Below, piece after piece: positions 1 to 7,348 of a stretch of 13,923 nt of DNA. The stretch covers positions 1-13,923 of the forward strand of contig CAZCQG010000052.1 of assembly GCA_964500775.1 (NCBI GenBank), written 5' to 3'. The notes beneath the pieces are model-generated. The model saw only the letters and a list, made by a program, of their open reading frames with translations. It was not told the origin of the DNA and made no database searches. Made by a program: the position numbers and the translations under genes. Numbering within the stretch: position 1 is the first letter of the stretch; each line of letters starts with the position of its first letter. This stretch comes from CAZCQG01 sp964500775 (GTDB lineage Bacteria; Campylobacterota; Campylobacteria; Campylobacterales; CAZCQG01).

Positions 1-200
1 ACGTTGAGTGCGCTCTGAAAAGGGAATCTCCCGTAGGTATAGCCTGCCGCCAGCGCCGCATTTTGCTTGCCTATGCCGTTTATACTTAAAATATATGTGT
101 CGTTTTTATAAAGTGGAAACGGGGCATCGATTTTTTTAAGCGCTAATTTTTCAATAAAATATTTCGCTTCACACATTAAAGCTATCGAGAAATATTTCAC
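1..200 (-). CDS. Nucleoside phosphorylase/nucleosidase-like protein, N-terminal part (runs off left edge)
   Basis: The reading frame starts at GTG (200-198) and stays open to the window edge, giving the first 66 residues. The GTG is preceded by AAGGA with a 5-base gap, which favours it over the in-frame ATG eight codons later. The residues show an opening beta strand with an acidic residue (SIALMCEAKYF), and about 35 residues later a strand plus Gly-rich turn (ILSINGIGKQNAA). That order matches the start of the PNP/UDP phosphorylase fold, which includes MTA/SAH nucleosidases and purine phosphorylases that cleave the N-glycosidic bond of nucleosides. The substrate cannot be read from this fragment, since the catalytic Asp and the base-binding residues lie outside the window. 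It is divergent from trpS with a 65-base gap. The family call is moderately sure; the exact enzyme is unknown. Confidence 0.6.
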   Translation of the reverse strand, partial: MKYFSIALMCEAKYFIEKLALKKIDAPFPLYKNDTYILSINGIGKQNAALAAGYTYGRFPFQSALN

Positions 201-228
201 TTTAATCCTTATTCAATCTGAATTTTTG

Positions 229-234
229 TAAAAT
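229..234 (+). promoter_or_regulatory. Possible -10 element for trpS
   Basis: TAAAAT, directly preceded by TG, lies 31 bases before the trpS start in the short divergent gap. No good -35 is visible. Campylobacterota sigma-70 promoters often depend on the -10 region and AT-rich upstream DNA, so this is only a candidate. Confidence 0.25.
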
Positions 235-265
235 TATATTTAAACAATTTTTGCTAGGACAATAA

Positions 266-1255
266 ATGGAATATAGAGACGTCACTTTTTCGGGCATTCA
301 GCCCTCCGGCAATATGCACATCGGAAATTACCTCGGCGCGGTAAAAAACTGGGTAAGCGCACAACAAGAATCCGAGAACATCTATTGTATCGTAAATTCG
401 CACGCCATCACGGTCAAACAAGACCCTAAAGAACTACACAACAAAACCTTTGAGATGGCGGCACTCCTTATCGCTTGCGGTATCGACCCGAACAAATCTA
501 TCTTGTTTATCCAAAGTCAAGTCAAAGAACACTATGAACTTGCGTGGATTTTAAACTGCAATATCCCGATGGGCGATATGAAACGGATGACGCAATTTAA
601 AGATAAAAGTAAAAAGAACCCCGACAATATAAATGTCGGACTTTTTGACTACCCCGCGTTGATGGCGGCAGACATCTTGCTCTATCAAGCAAAACATGTC
701 CCCGTAGGTAATGACCAAAAGCAACATATAGAGCTCGCGAGAGACGTGGCAGAGCGCTTTAATAGGGACTACGGCAAGACATTTACAATTCCCGAGCCCG
801 TAATTCCAAAACTCGGTGCACGCGTGATGGGACTAGATGATGCGACCAAAAAGATGAGTAAAAGCGACGATAAAGTAAATCACGCGATTTATATGCTCGA
901 TACCGCAGATACGATTCTCTCCAAGTTTAAAAAAGCAAAAACCGATTCATTGGGGACGGTGGAGTTTGATAAGAATCGACCCGAGATGTATAATCTCCTC
1001 GGAATCTACCAATCTTTTACGGGCAAAAAACCAAAAGAGATCGAAAAAGAGTTTGAAGGAAAAGGGTACGGATACCTCAAAACGACTATCGCCGAAGCGG
1101 TCATCGAATCGCTCAAACCTATCCAAGCCGAGTACGATCGCCTTATGAAAGATAAGAAAAATATCCAAAGAATAATGAATAACGGCGCAGAAAAAGCGAG
1201 GGATGCAGCGCAGAAAACTATCAACCTCGCGAAAGAGCGAGTGGGTCTCGTATAA
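266..1255 (+). CDS. trpS: Tryptophanyl-tRNA synthetase
   Basis: Cytoplasmic class I aminoacyl-tRNA synthetase that charges tRNA-Trp with tryptophan using ATP. The 329-residue length is normal for bacterial TrpS. The HIGH-type ATP motif appears as HIGN at residues 18-21, preceded by the family's SGIQPSG segment (9-15). The KMSKS loop is exact at residues 196-200. Between them, MAADILLY (133-140) and the VGNDQKQHIELARD segment (147-160) are the TrpS substrate-binding signature. The ATG start is supported by a TAGGA sequence ending 7 bases upstream. It is a single gene that ends at a bidirectional terminator facing aspC. Nothing in the sequence suggests truncation or unusual regulation; no leader peptide or T-box was seen in the short upstream gap. 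Confidence 0.97.
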   Translation: MEYRDVTFSGIQPSGNMHIGNYLGAVKNWVSAQQESENIYCIVNSHAITVKQDPKELHNKTFEMAALLIACGIDPNKSILFIQSQVKEHYELAWILNCNIPMGDMKRMTQFKDKSKKNPDNINVGLFDYPALMAADILLYQAKHVPVGNDQKQHIELARDVAERFNRDYGKTFTIPEPVIPKLGARVMGLDDATKKMSKSDDKVNHAIYMLDTADTILSKFKKAKTDSLGTVEFDKNRPEMYNLLGIYQSFTGKKPKEIEKEFEGKGYGYLKTTIAEAVIESLKPIQAEYDRLMKDKKNIQRIMNNGAEKARDAAQKTINLAKERVGLV

Positions 1256-1258
1256 TAA

Positions 1259-1302
1259 AATTCACAAGGGAAATCCTTGTGAATTAGCTTTTTCTTTTTT
1301 TT
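1259..1302. terminator. Bidirectional intrinsic terminator between trpS and aspC
   Basis: A perfect 11-bp stem (AATTCACAAGG at 1259-1269 with CCTTGTGAATT at 1275-1285) closes a 5-base loop. On the plus strand it is followed by a T-rich run (to 1302) for trpS. On the minus strand it is followed by TTTTATTATA for aspC. The aspC stop codon (1286-1284) overlaps the stem edge, so the same hairpin serves both convergent genes. Confidence 0.9.
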
Positions 1303-2453
1303 ACAAATCTCGCGATTCTCGCACAACCCTCTTTTATCGAATCTTCATCGGTAGCAAATGAGAATCTAAAGTATCCTTCAAGCCCAAATCCGGCACCCGG
1401 CACGACTGCAACGCCCTCTTCTTCCAAAAGCTCTTTACAAAATTTCATAGAATCTTGCTCTACTGCTTTGGTATTGACGAAAAGATAAAACGCTCCATCG
1501 GGCTTCAAAACCGAAAGCCCGTCAATCTCGTTAAACAGTTTTGCGCCCAAATCTCTTCTTTTTTCAAATGCTACGCGCATCGCCTCTATATCGGCATCGG
1601 CTCTTCCGTCAAGTCCTGCGATAGAGGCTTTTTGAGTGATGGAGCAAATGTTTGATGTGCATTGGCTTTGTAGGTTGTCCATTAGTTTTATGAGCTCTTT
1701 ATCTTTTGCGGCGAGATACCCGATTCTCCATCCGGTCATTGAGACCGATTTACTAAGACCGTTTACCGTGATCGTACGCTTATACATATCTTCGCTCACG
1801 CTCGCTGCGGAGGTGAATTTTACGCCGTACACGAGTTTTTCGTACATCTCGTCGCTCACGACGATGACCTTTGTCCCTTTGAGCACTTCGGCGATTCCCT
1901 CCAGCTCTTCCTTGCTATACACCGCACCCGTAGGATTTGACGGGGTTGTCAGTATCAACATTTTCGTTTTTGGAGTGAGGGCAGCTTTGAGCTGCGCGGG
2001 GGTAATTTTAAACCCGCTGCTTTCATCCGTATCGACGATGACCGATTCTCCGCCGCTGTATTTGACAAGCTCGGGATAGGTCACCCAATATGGAGCAGGG
2101 ATGATCACTTCATCGCCTTCGTCTACGAGAGCCTGAAAGATATTAAAAAGCGAGTGTTTCGCGCCGTTGCTTACAATTATCTCATTTGTTTCGTAATGCA
2201 ATCCGTTTTCACGTTGGAGTTTTTCTTGGATTGCTTTGAGTAGCTCCGGTATCCCCGCTACCGCCGTGTATTTCGTAAAGCCCGCATCAAGTGCTTTTTT
2301 TGCCTCTTCTTTGATAACGCTAGGCGTGTCGAAATCCGGCTCTCCCGCCGAAAACGACACCACGTCTTTTCCCTCTTTTTTGAGATTCCTCGCCAGTGTC
2401 GAAATAGCGATAGTGAGCGATTCCGATAGGGATAAAATCTTTTTTGAATACAT
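1284..2453 (-). CDS. aspC: Aspartate aminotransferase (class I PLP-dependent)
   Basis: Cytoplasmic PLP enzyme of fold type I that moves the amino group between aspartate/glutamate and their keto acids. The frame opens at 2468, but an ATG at 2453 sits 4 bases after AAGGAAGGA and gives the usual MYSKKILSLSESL beginning, so 2453 (389 residues) is preferred. Counting from that start, the family motifs are in order: FSAGEPDFDTP near 34, the cofactor-contacting SNAKHSL-type segment near 95 (here SNGAKHSL), SNPTG at 172-176, the YE pair near 204, and the Schiff-base lysine in GLSKS at about 235. SMTGWRIGY follows, with the phosphate-binding Arg at about 243. Subgroup I-gamma AspATs look like this, but prephenate or other aminotransferase activity cannot be excluded. 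It lies 28 bases after the AsmA-like gene and is probably co-transcribed with it. Confidence 0.9.
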   Translation of the reverse strand: MYSKKILSLSESLTIAISTLARNLKKEGKDVVSFSAGEPDFDTPSVIKEEAKKALDAGFTKYTAVAGIPELLKAIQEKLQRENGLHYETNEIIVSNGAKHSLFNIFQALVDEGDEVIIPAPYWVTYPELVKYSGGESVIVDTDESSGFKITPAQLKAALTPKTKMLILTTPSNPTGAVYSKEELEGIAEVLKGTKVIVVSDEMYEKLVYGVKFTSAASVSEDMYKRTITVNGLSKSVSMTGWRIGYLAAKDKELIKLMDNLQSQCTSNICSITQKASIAGLDGRADADIEAMRVAFEKRRDLGAKLFNEIDGLSVLKPDGAFYLFVNTKAVEQDSMKFCKELLEEEGVAVVPGAGFGLEGYFRFSFATDEDSIKEGCARIARFVKKRKS

Positions 2454-2481
2454 TGTTCCTTCCTTCATTAGTTGTTGTTTT

Positions 2482-4998
2482 TTAATTTGTCGGGTGTTTT
2501 ACCGCGCCCTCATAATATGTTTTGCACTGCTCTTGAGCATTAGAAGCGGCATTTTTCATCGGAGCGAACAATGAGCCGACGAGATTCAAAGCCACATTCA
2601 TAAGCGCTTTGGTTGATTCAATTTTTGGCTCGCTCAATGTCCCTTTGACTTCTTGTTTAAACGTAGCGCACCCTTTGCTATTGAGCACCGCGACCGAAAA
2701 ATCTTCAAAAGAGTCTTTTTTGAAGTCGATTCCGCCCACGGCGGCGATTCTATTTTTATTCGTGCTAAATGCTACGTCGGTAAGTTTTGCAAACCCTTTG
2801 GTGATGTCTACTTGGGCATTAAGCTCTTTTATGAGCGTGCTCCCTTTTGTCATAGCATCCGCACCGAGCGAACCGAAGTCGCCCCCTTTGGTGAGTGCCG
2901 TGCCTAAAGGTCCTGCTACCACAAACGCGCCGACATCGACGAGGTCAATTTTATTCGATTTTTCGAAACTTTGTACGACTTTATCCACATCTATCGTCGT
3001 CAATTCCATTTTTGTTGCTTTTAGTAGCACGTGTCCGTCGAGATTCTTTTTGATTTCATTCGCGTCTTTTCCTTGTACCGCTACATCGCCGTCCATATTG
3101 ATCACGCCGCCGCGTACCGCTTTAGCGTAACTCAATAAATTTGCAATCTTTGTAGCTTCAAGATTTTGCCCTTTGATTTTTGCTCTTTCGTCTTTTAGCA
3201 TCGCGGTAAAATCTCCCCCCAAAGAAGCCGTATCGGCTCGGAAGTCGATCTTTTCACCGCTTTTGGCGAAACTCCCCTCGACTTTGAGCGGACCGTTAAG
3301 TGAAGGATTTTTAAGAGGGCTTACCCTGCTTAACTCTTTAGCATCCAAGAGAAACGGAATTTTTACGCTTCCGTCTTTGATATTGATGAGCGCATCGGTG
3401 CTCCGCACTAAAAAGTCGTTATTTTTTAGCACCGCGTCAAGTTTTCCTACCCCGTTCTCAAAATCGCATTTAGAATCTATCGAGAGCGCCAAATCATTTT
3501 TGAGTGCCATATCGAGTTTTTTATTGAAATCGTTTTTGAGGATCTTGATATTAGAAGAGACGAGCGTCGCGTTTCCGTTTATGTTTCCTTCTTTAATGCC
3601 TCGGAGTTTGACATCGGTATTGAGATTCCCTTTTGCTATCCCCTTGTATCCCGATAAAGCCGCCAAATGGGCAATATCAAGTCCTTTTGAATCCACTTCG
3701 ATACTATCGAGGTTGAGATTTTTTATCGCGGCATTTATGATGGTCTTAGAATCAAAGAGATCGGTGTTGATCTTTGCTTCGATTTCTTTCTCATCGCCTT
3801 GTATGTTCCCTTGCAGTTTTACGTTTGAAGCGATTCTTTTTCCGTCAACCACTATTTTGCTAAAGAGAGCATCAAGGGCGGTATTGATTGAAAACGCTTT
3901 ATTCTTGAGATCGATTCCCTCTATTTTAGCCTTCAAATCTACGCTCCCTTGCGCATCATAATCCATATTTAAAAACGATATGACCTCTCCGAGCTGAATC
4001 TTTTTGATCGTACAATCCACCGTTTTCGGGTCGTATGCTACGAGATTTAAAAGTGCTTCGGTATCGCTGCCGAAAATATCGGATTTCAAGAATGCTTTTT
4101 GTTCACCTATTTTGCCGCTGATTCCAAGCGTCACTTTTTGTCGCTCTTTAAAGACAAATCGCTCATACCCTACATTTTGAAACAGAATATCCACGATACC
4201 TTCCAAACTATTGTCATCAAGATTTGTCGTAAAATCTTTGGATGCGACATTTAAAAACTCGGAATCTATATTGATGTCGCTTTGGAGTTTTTTCCCTTCG
4301 CTTTTTCCGATGATTTTTATTTTCAATGGCTTATCCGCAGGGATGGTTACGCCATACGATTCCGCTAATACTTTGCTATTTATATCCACGCCGTTTGAGA
4401 GTATCTTGTATCCGCCCTTGGCTTGCGCAGGATTACTGATGTCCATATCGACATCGAGCATCGCAATCCCTTTTGCTAGCTTGGGCATATCGGCAAAATG
4501 GAGCAAAGAGGCGATGTTAATATTATCCGAGACGATTTTGAGATTTTCCGGTTTGAAATCTTCCAAGTCTATCTTAGCGGCGATACGACTATCAAAGGCG
4601 CTGATTAAGGCATTTACACCCATTACCTCACCTCTTTTTTCTATGTCTCCGCTAGCACTTAGTTTGCCGTTTAGTTTTTTTCCTATGAGATTCTCATACG
4701 CGCCGACCTCTTTCACGTCTGCGTTAAATTCCGCTTTTACAAGCTTCGGAATAAAGGAGTATGTCCCCGTGACGGTGATTTTACTGCCGAGTTTATCGAC
4801 AAGGACAAACTCAAAATCTCCGAACGAAAATCTAAAGGTTTCAAACTTTGCACCAATATCTTTTTGTTCGTTTATCGTATTTTCAGCGATTCCTTGCACC
4901 ATTTTGTTACCGCTACTTGAAAACAAAAATCCCAAGGTTCCGCCGAGTAGGACGAAAAAAATCGCCAAAGAAAGGATAAAGTATTTTGCTAGTCTCAT
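2482..4998 (-). CDS. AsmA-like inner-membrane-anchored envelope protein
   Basis: The frame is open from 5055, but the ATG at 4998 has GGAG 8 bases upstream and begins a clean signal anchor (MRLAKYFILSLAIFFVLLGG). That start gives 838 residues. After one N-terminal membrane helix (about residues 5-27) the rest is predicted periplasmic. It is rich in beta-strand patterns of alternating polar and hydrophobic residues with repeated DIN/NLD/KLKG-type segments, as in AsmA/TamB-like proteins. The last 250 or so residues carry the most AsmA-like part: a LDGHVLLKATKMELTTIDV strand pair, a VAGPLGTAL stretch, KGFAKLTDVAFST, and the closing VKGTLSEPKI strand. AsmA-family proteins are long beta-groove proteins linked to phospholipid transport or outer-membrane homeostasis; that role is inferred here. 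It precedes aspC by 28 bases. Identity as an AsmA relative is fairly sure; specific function is unknown. Confidence 0.7.
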   Translation of the reverse strand: MRLAKYFILSLAIFFVLLGGTLGFLFSSSGNKMVQGIAENTINEQKDIGAKFETFRFSFGDFEFVLVDKLGSKITVTGTYSFIPKLVKAEFNADVKEVGAYENLIGKKLNGKLSASGDIEKRGEVMGVNALISAFDSRIAAKIDLEDFKPENLKIVSDNINIASLLHFADMPKLAKGIAMLDVDMDISNPAQAKGGYKILSNGVDINSKVLAESYGVTIPADKPLKIKIIGKSEGKKLQSDINIDSEFLNVASKDFTTNLDDNSLEGIVDILFQNVGYERFVFKERQKVTLGISGKIGEQKAFLKSDIFGSDTEALLNLVAYDPKTVDCTIKKIQLGEVISFLNMDYDAQGSVDLKAKIEGIDLKNKAFSINTALDALFSKIVVDGKRIASNVKLQGNIQGDEKEIEAKINTDLFDSKTIINAAIKNLNLDSIEVDSKGLDIAHLAALSGYKGIAKGNLNTDVKLRGIKEGNINGNATLVSSNIKILKNDFNKKLDMALKNDLALSIDSKCDFENGVGKLDAVLKNNDFLVRSTDALINIKDGSVKIPFLLDAKELSRVSPLKNPSLNGPLKVEGSFAKSGEKIDFRADTASLGGDFTAMLKDERAKIKGQNLEATKIANLLSYAKAVRGGVINMDGDVAVQGKDANEIKKNLDGHVLLKATKMELTTIDVDKVVQSFEKSNKIDLVDVGAFVVAGPLGTALTKGGDFGSLGADAMTKGSTLIKELNAQVDITKGFAKLTDVAFSTNKNRIAAVGGIDFKKDSFEDFSVAVLNSKGCATFKQEVKGTLSEPKIESTKALMNVALNLVGSLFAPMKNAASNAQEQCKTYYEGAVKHPTN

Positions 4999-5040
4999 AT
5001 CGTTCACTCCGTGTTGTATTTGGTCTTTCTTAGATACATT

Positions 5041-5046
5041 ATTATA
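5041..5046 (-). promoter_or_regulatory. Possible -10 element for the AsmA-like gene and aspC
   Basis: TATAAT on the minus strand, within TGTATATAATAATG, lies about 43 bases upstream of the AsmA-like start at 4998. No convincing -35 is present at the expected spacing, so this is a candidate only. The palindromic CATTATAATG at 5111-5120 holds another TATAAT further upstream. Confidence 0.4.
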
Positions 5047-5110
5047 TACAAGCAAGAGTTAAACGTGGATGAAAGCATTTGTGGGAGTGTCGTTAGTTGA
5101 GTTACGCCAT

Positions 5111-5139
5111 CATTATAATGTTTAGTCGATAAGACTAAA
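5111..5139. repeat. Palindrome plus perfect inverted repeat in the divergent control region
   Basis: CATTATAATG (5111-5120) is its own reverse complement. Directly after it, TTTAGTC (5121-5127) and GACTAAA (5133-5139) form a perfect 7-bp inverted repeat around the 5-base spacer GATAA. No T-run follows on either strand close enough for an intrinsic terminator. It sits between the groESL promoter and the divergent AsmA-like gene, so an operator is the likelier reading. Confidence 0.5.
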
Positions 5140-5165
5140 GTATTGAAATTTTTATTATCAATCTC

Positions 5166-5194
5166 TTGACACGGTTGCTATTTTTTGTTAGAAT
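5166..5194 (+). promoter_or_regulatory. Sigma-70 promoter of groESL
   Basis: TTGACA (5166-5171) and TAGAAT (5189-5194) are separated by exactly 17 bases, and a TG one base before the -10 (5186-5187) makes it an extended -10. The groES start lies about 60 bases downstream, and the CIRCE-like operator begins just after the -10. Confidence 0.85.
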
Positions 5195-5195
5195 T

Positions 5196-5222
5196 TCAGC
5201 ACTTTTCAAAAGTAACTGCTAA
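5196..5222 (+). promoter_or_regulatory. CIRCE-like operator (HrcA site) of groESL
   Basis: TCAGCACTT (5196-5204), a 9-base spacer, then AACTGCTAA (5214-5222). The CIRCE consensus is TTAGCACTC-N9-GAGTGCTAA. Each arm matches 7 of 9 positions and the spacer length is exact. The two arms are complementary to each other at 7 of 9 positions. It overlaps the expected transcription start, where HrcA repressor would block initiation. CIRCE/HrcA control of groESL is established in Helicobacter and Campylobacter; binding here is inferred. Confidence 0.8.
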
Positions 5223-5253
5223 TTTTATACATCTTAATTCAGGAGGTTTTATT

Positions 5254-5523
5254 ATGAACTTCAAGCCACTAGGTCAGAGGGTTCTCGTAGAAAGAGTAGA
5301 AGAGGAAAACAAAACGTCTTCGGGGATAATTATACCCGATAATGCTAAAGAGAAGCCGCTAAGCGGGAAAGTCATCGCGGTAAGCGACGAGGTAGCCGAA
5401 GAGAAAAAAATCGCCGACGGTGATACCGTAGTATTTGCAAAATACTCAGGCACGGAAATCAAGCTCGACGGTAAAGAGTATCTCGTAATGAACACCGACG
5501 ATATTCTCGGCATCCTCAAATAA
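5254..5523 (+). CDS. groES: Co-chaperonin GroES (Hsp10)
   Basis: Cytoplasmic heptameric lid of the GroEL chaperonin, needed for ATP-driven protein folding. The ATG at 5254 has a perfect AGGAGG 7 bases upstream, so the in-frame extension further upstream is not used; the product is 89 residues, normal for GroES. Family landmarks are the opening FKPLGQRVLVERVEEE strand, the mobile loop EENKTSSGIIIPDNA (about 15-29) that contacts GroEL, the GKVIAVSD strand, VVFAKYSGTEIKLDGKEYL, and the closing DDILGIL. It is first in the operon, 35 bases ahead of groEL, under an extended -10 promoter with a CIRCE-like operator. Confidence 0.98.
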   Translation: MNFKPLGQRVLVERVEEENKTSSGIIIPDNAKEKPLSGKVIAVSDEVAEEKKIADGDTVVFAKYSGTEIKLDGKEYLVMNTDDILGILK

Positions 5524-5558
5524 TTCCAAAAATCAAATAGAATAAGGAGAAGTCAACA

Positions 5559-7199
5559 ATGGCAGCTAAAGAGATAAAATTTTCAGACGAAGCAAGAAAT
5601 AAACTGTTCGAGGGGGTGAAAAAACTCGCCGATGCAGTAAAAGTAACAATGGGACCGAGAGGGAGAAACGTACTTATCCAAAAATCTTTCGGTGCTCCGA
5701 GCATCACAAAAGACGGTGTTTCAGTCGCTAAAGAGATCGAGCTCAAAGACAATCTCCAAAATATGGGAGCACAGCTCGTAAAAGAGGTCGCAAGCAAAAC
5801 TGCCGATGCGGCGGGGGATGGTACGACGACTGCGACAGTCCTTGCATATAGCATCTTCAAAGAGGGTTTGAGAAACATTACTGCGGGTGCGAATCCTATC
5901 GAAGTAAAAAGAGGTATGGATAAAGCAACTGATGCAATCATCGCAGAACTCAAAGAGATAAGCAAAGTCGTAGCGGGCAAAAAAGAGATCGCGCAAGTAG
6001 CAAGTATCTCTGCAAACTCCGACACGAAAATCGGTGATCTCATCGCAGAAGCGATGGATAAAGTAGGCAAAGACGGCGTCATCACCGTAGAAGAGGCAAA
6101 AGGAATCAGCGATGAGCTTGACGTAGTCGAAGGTATGCAATTTGACAGAGGGTATCTCTCGCCGTATTTCGTGACCGATAGCGAAAAGATGGAAGCGGTA
6201 CTTGAAAGTCCGTTCGTATTGCTCTACGACAAAAAAATCACGTCTATGAAAGATATGCTTCCTTTACTCGAATCTTGTATGAAAAGCGGTAGACCGCTCC
6301 TTATCATCGCTGAAGACATCGAAGGCGAAGCACTTGCGACACTAGTCGTAAACAAACTAAGAGGTATCCTCAATATCGCAGCGGTAAAAGCACCGGGCTT
6401 TGGCGACAGAAGAAAAGCGATGCTAGAAGACATAGCGATTCTCACTGGCGGTACGGTCATCAGCGAAGAGGTAGGCAGAACGCTTGACGGCGCTACGGTA
6501 GCTGATCTCGGACAATGCGCAAGAGTAGTTATCGATAAAGACAACACGACTATCGTGGATGGCAAAGGGGATAAAAAAGCCGTAGTAGGCAGAGTGAGCC
6601 AAATAAAAGCACAAATCGCCGAAACTACGAGTGACTACGACAAAGAAAAACTCCAAGAGAGACTAGCCAAACTAAGCGGCGGCGTAGCGGTAATCAAAGT
6701 AGGTGCTGCATCTGAAGTCGAGATGAAAGAGAAAAAAGATAGAGTCGAAGATGCGCTATCAGCTACGAAAGCAGCTGTCGAAGAAGGTATCGTCATTGGC
6801 GGCGGCGCGGCGCTTATAAGAGCGGCGGCAAAAGTAAATCTTACGCTAAGCGGCGATGAAGCGATAGGGTATGACATCATCAAAAGAGCCATCAAAGCTC
6901 CACTCAAACAAATCGCCGAAAACGCAGGCTTTGACGTAGGCGTAGTATGCAACGCGGTAGAAGCCAATAATAATCAAAACTTCGGCTTTAACGCTGCAAA
7001 CGGCGAATATGTAGATATGTTTGAAGCGGGCATCATCGACCCTGTAAAAGTCGAAAGAATCGCGCTCCAAAACGCGGTATCGGTTGCAAGCCTCCTCCTT
7101 ACGACGGAAGCTACGGTTTGCGAAATAAAAGAAGACAAACCTGCAATGCCGGCAATGCCGGATATGGGCGGAATGGGAGGCATGGGCGGGATGATGTAA
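5559..7199 (+). CDS. groEL: Chaperonin GroEL (Hsp60)
   Basis: Large subunit of the 14-mer folding chaperonin in the cytoplasm, working with GroES. The 546-residue length is standard. The ATP-site signature GDGTT is at residues 86-90, with the Asp at 87 as in E. coli. The N-terminal KEIKFSDEARNKL, VTMGPRGRNVLI (29-40) and the AAVEEGIVIGGGAAL segment in the equatorial domain are all intact. The C-terminus is the usual flexible Gly-Met tail (MGGMGGMGGMM) that lines the cavity floor. AAGGAG lies 9 bases before the ATG. It is co-transcribed with groES and so probably heat-responsive through the upstream CIRCE-like site. Nothing unusual is seen in the protein. Confidence 0.99.
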   Translation: MAAKEIKFSDEARNKLFEGVKKLADAVKVTMGPRGRNVLIQKSFGAPSITKDGVSVAKEIELKDNLQNMGAQLVKEVASKTADAAGDGTTTATVLAYSIFKEGLRNITAGANPIEVKRGMDKATDAIIAELKEISKVVAGKKEIAQVASISANSDTKIGDLIAEAMDKVGKDGVITVEEAKGISDELDVVEGMQFDRGYLSPYFVTDSEKMEAVLESPFVLLYDKKITSMKDMLPLLESCMKSGRPLLIIAEDIEGEALATLVVNKLRGILNIAAVKAPGFGDRRKAMLEDIAILTGGTVISEEVGRTLDGATVADLGQCARVVIDKDNTTIVDGKGDKKAVVGRVSQIKAQIAETTSDYDKEKLQERLAKLSGGVAVIKVGAASEVEMKEKKDRVEDALSATKAAVEEGIVIGGGAALIRAAAKVNLTLSGDEAIGYDIIKRAIKAPLKQIAENAGFDVGVVCNAVEANNNQNFGFNAANGEYVDMFEAGIIDPVKVERIALQNAVSVASLLLTTEATVCEIKEDKPAMPAMPDMGGMGGMGGMM

Positions 7200-7261
7200 T
7201 CCCCCCCCTCCCCTTCCCCTTTCTTCTCTCTATTTTCTCTTCATTTATTTACTTTCTTTAC
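7197..7261 (+). terminator. C-rich, G-free tract after groEL: candidate Rho utilisation site
   Basis: From the groEL stop codon onward, 65 bases contain no G and 26 C, starting with a run of eight C (7201-7208). No hairpin with a T-run is visible downstream of groEL. C-rich, G-poor, unstructured RNA is the classic rut signal for Rho, so Rho-dependent termination is inferred. Confidence 0.45.
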
Positions 7262-7319
7262 GATACGTTTAATATTTTTTTACTATATTTCTCCTGTCAC
7301 TCCTCTAAGCACACAAAGC

Positions 7320-7325
7320 TATAAT
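7320..7325 (+). promoter_or_regulatory. Possible -10 element for the gene at 7349
   Basis: TATAAT lies 23 bases before the ATG at 7349, inside GCTATAATTAGC, whose ends can form a 4-bp inverted repeat. No good -35 is visible. Weak candidate. Confidence 0.35.
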
Positions 7326-7348
7326 TAGCAAAAACAACGGAGCGGCGT

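Noticed and set aside
3173..5062. Long open frames on the plus strand (about 262 and 283 codons) opposite the AsmA-like gene
   Set aside because: Their translations are Ser/Leu/Phe-rich without domain features, and they lack ribosome sites. They mirror the codon pattern of the real minus-strand gene.
5090..5110. GTTGAGT upstream of groESL as an HspR HAIR half-site
   Set aside because: The partner arm ACTCAAG at 7-base spacing is absent, so this is a single chance half-site.
5121..5150. TTTAGTC/GACTAAA hairpin as an intrinsic terminator
   Set aside because: The stem is only 7 bp and AT-rich, no T-run follows directly on either strand, and no gene ends next to it.
7201..7208. C8 run as a phase-variation switch
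   Set aside because: It lies between genes, after the groEL stop and more than 100 bases before the next start, so slippage would not shift a frame or alter promoter spacing.
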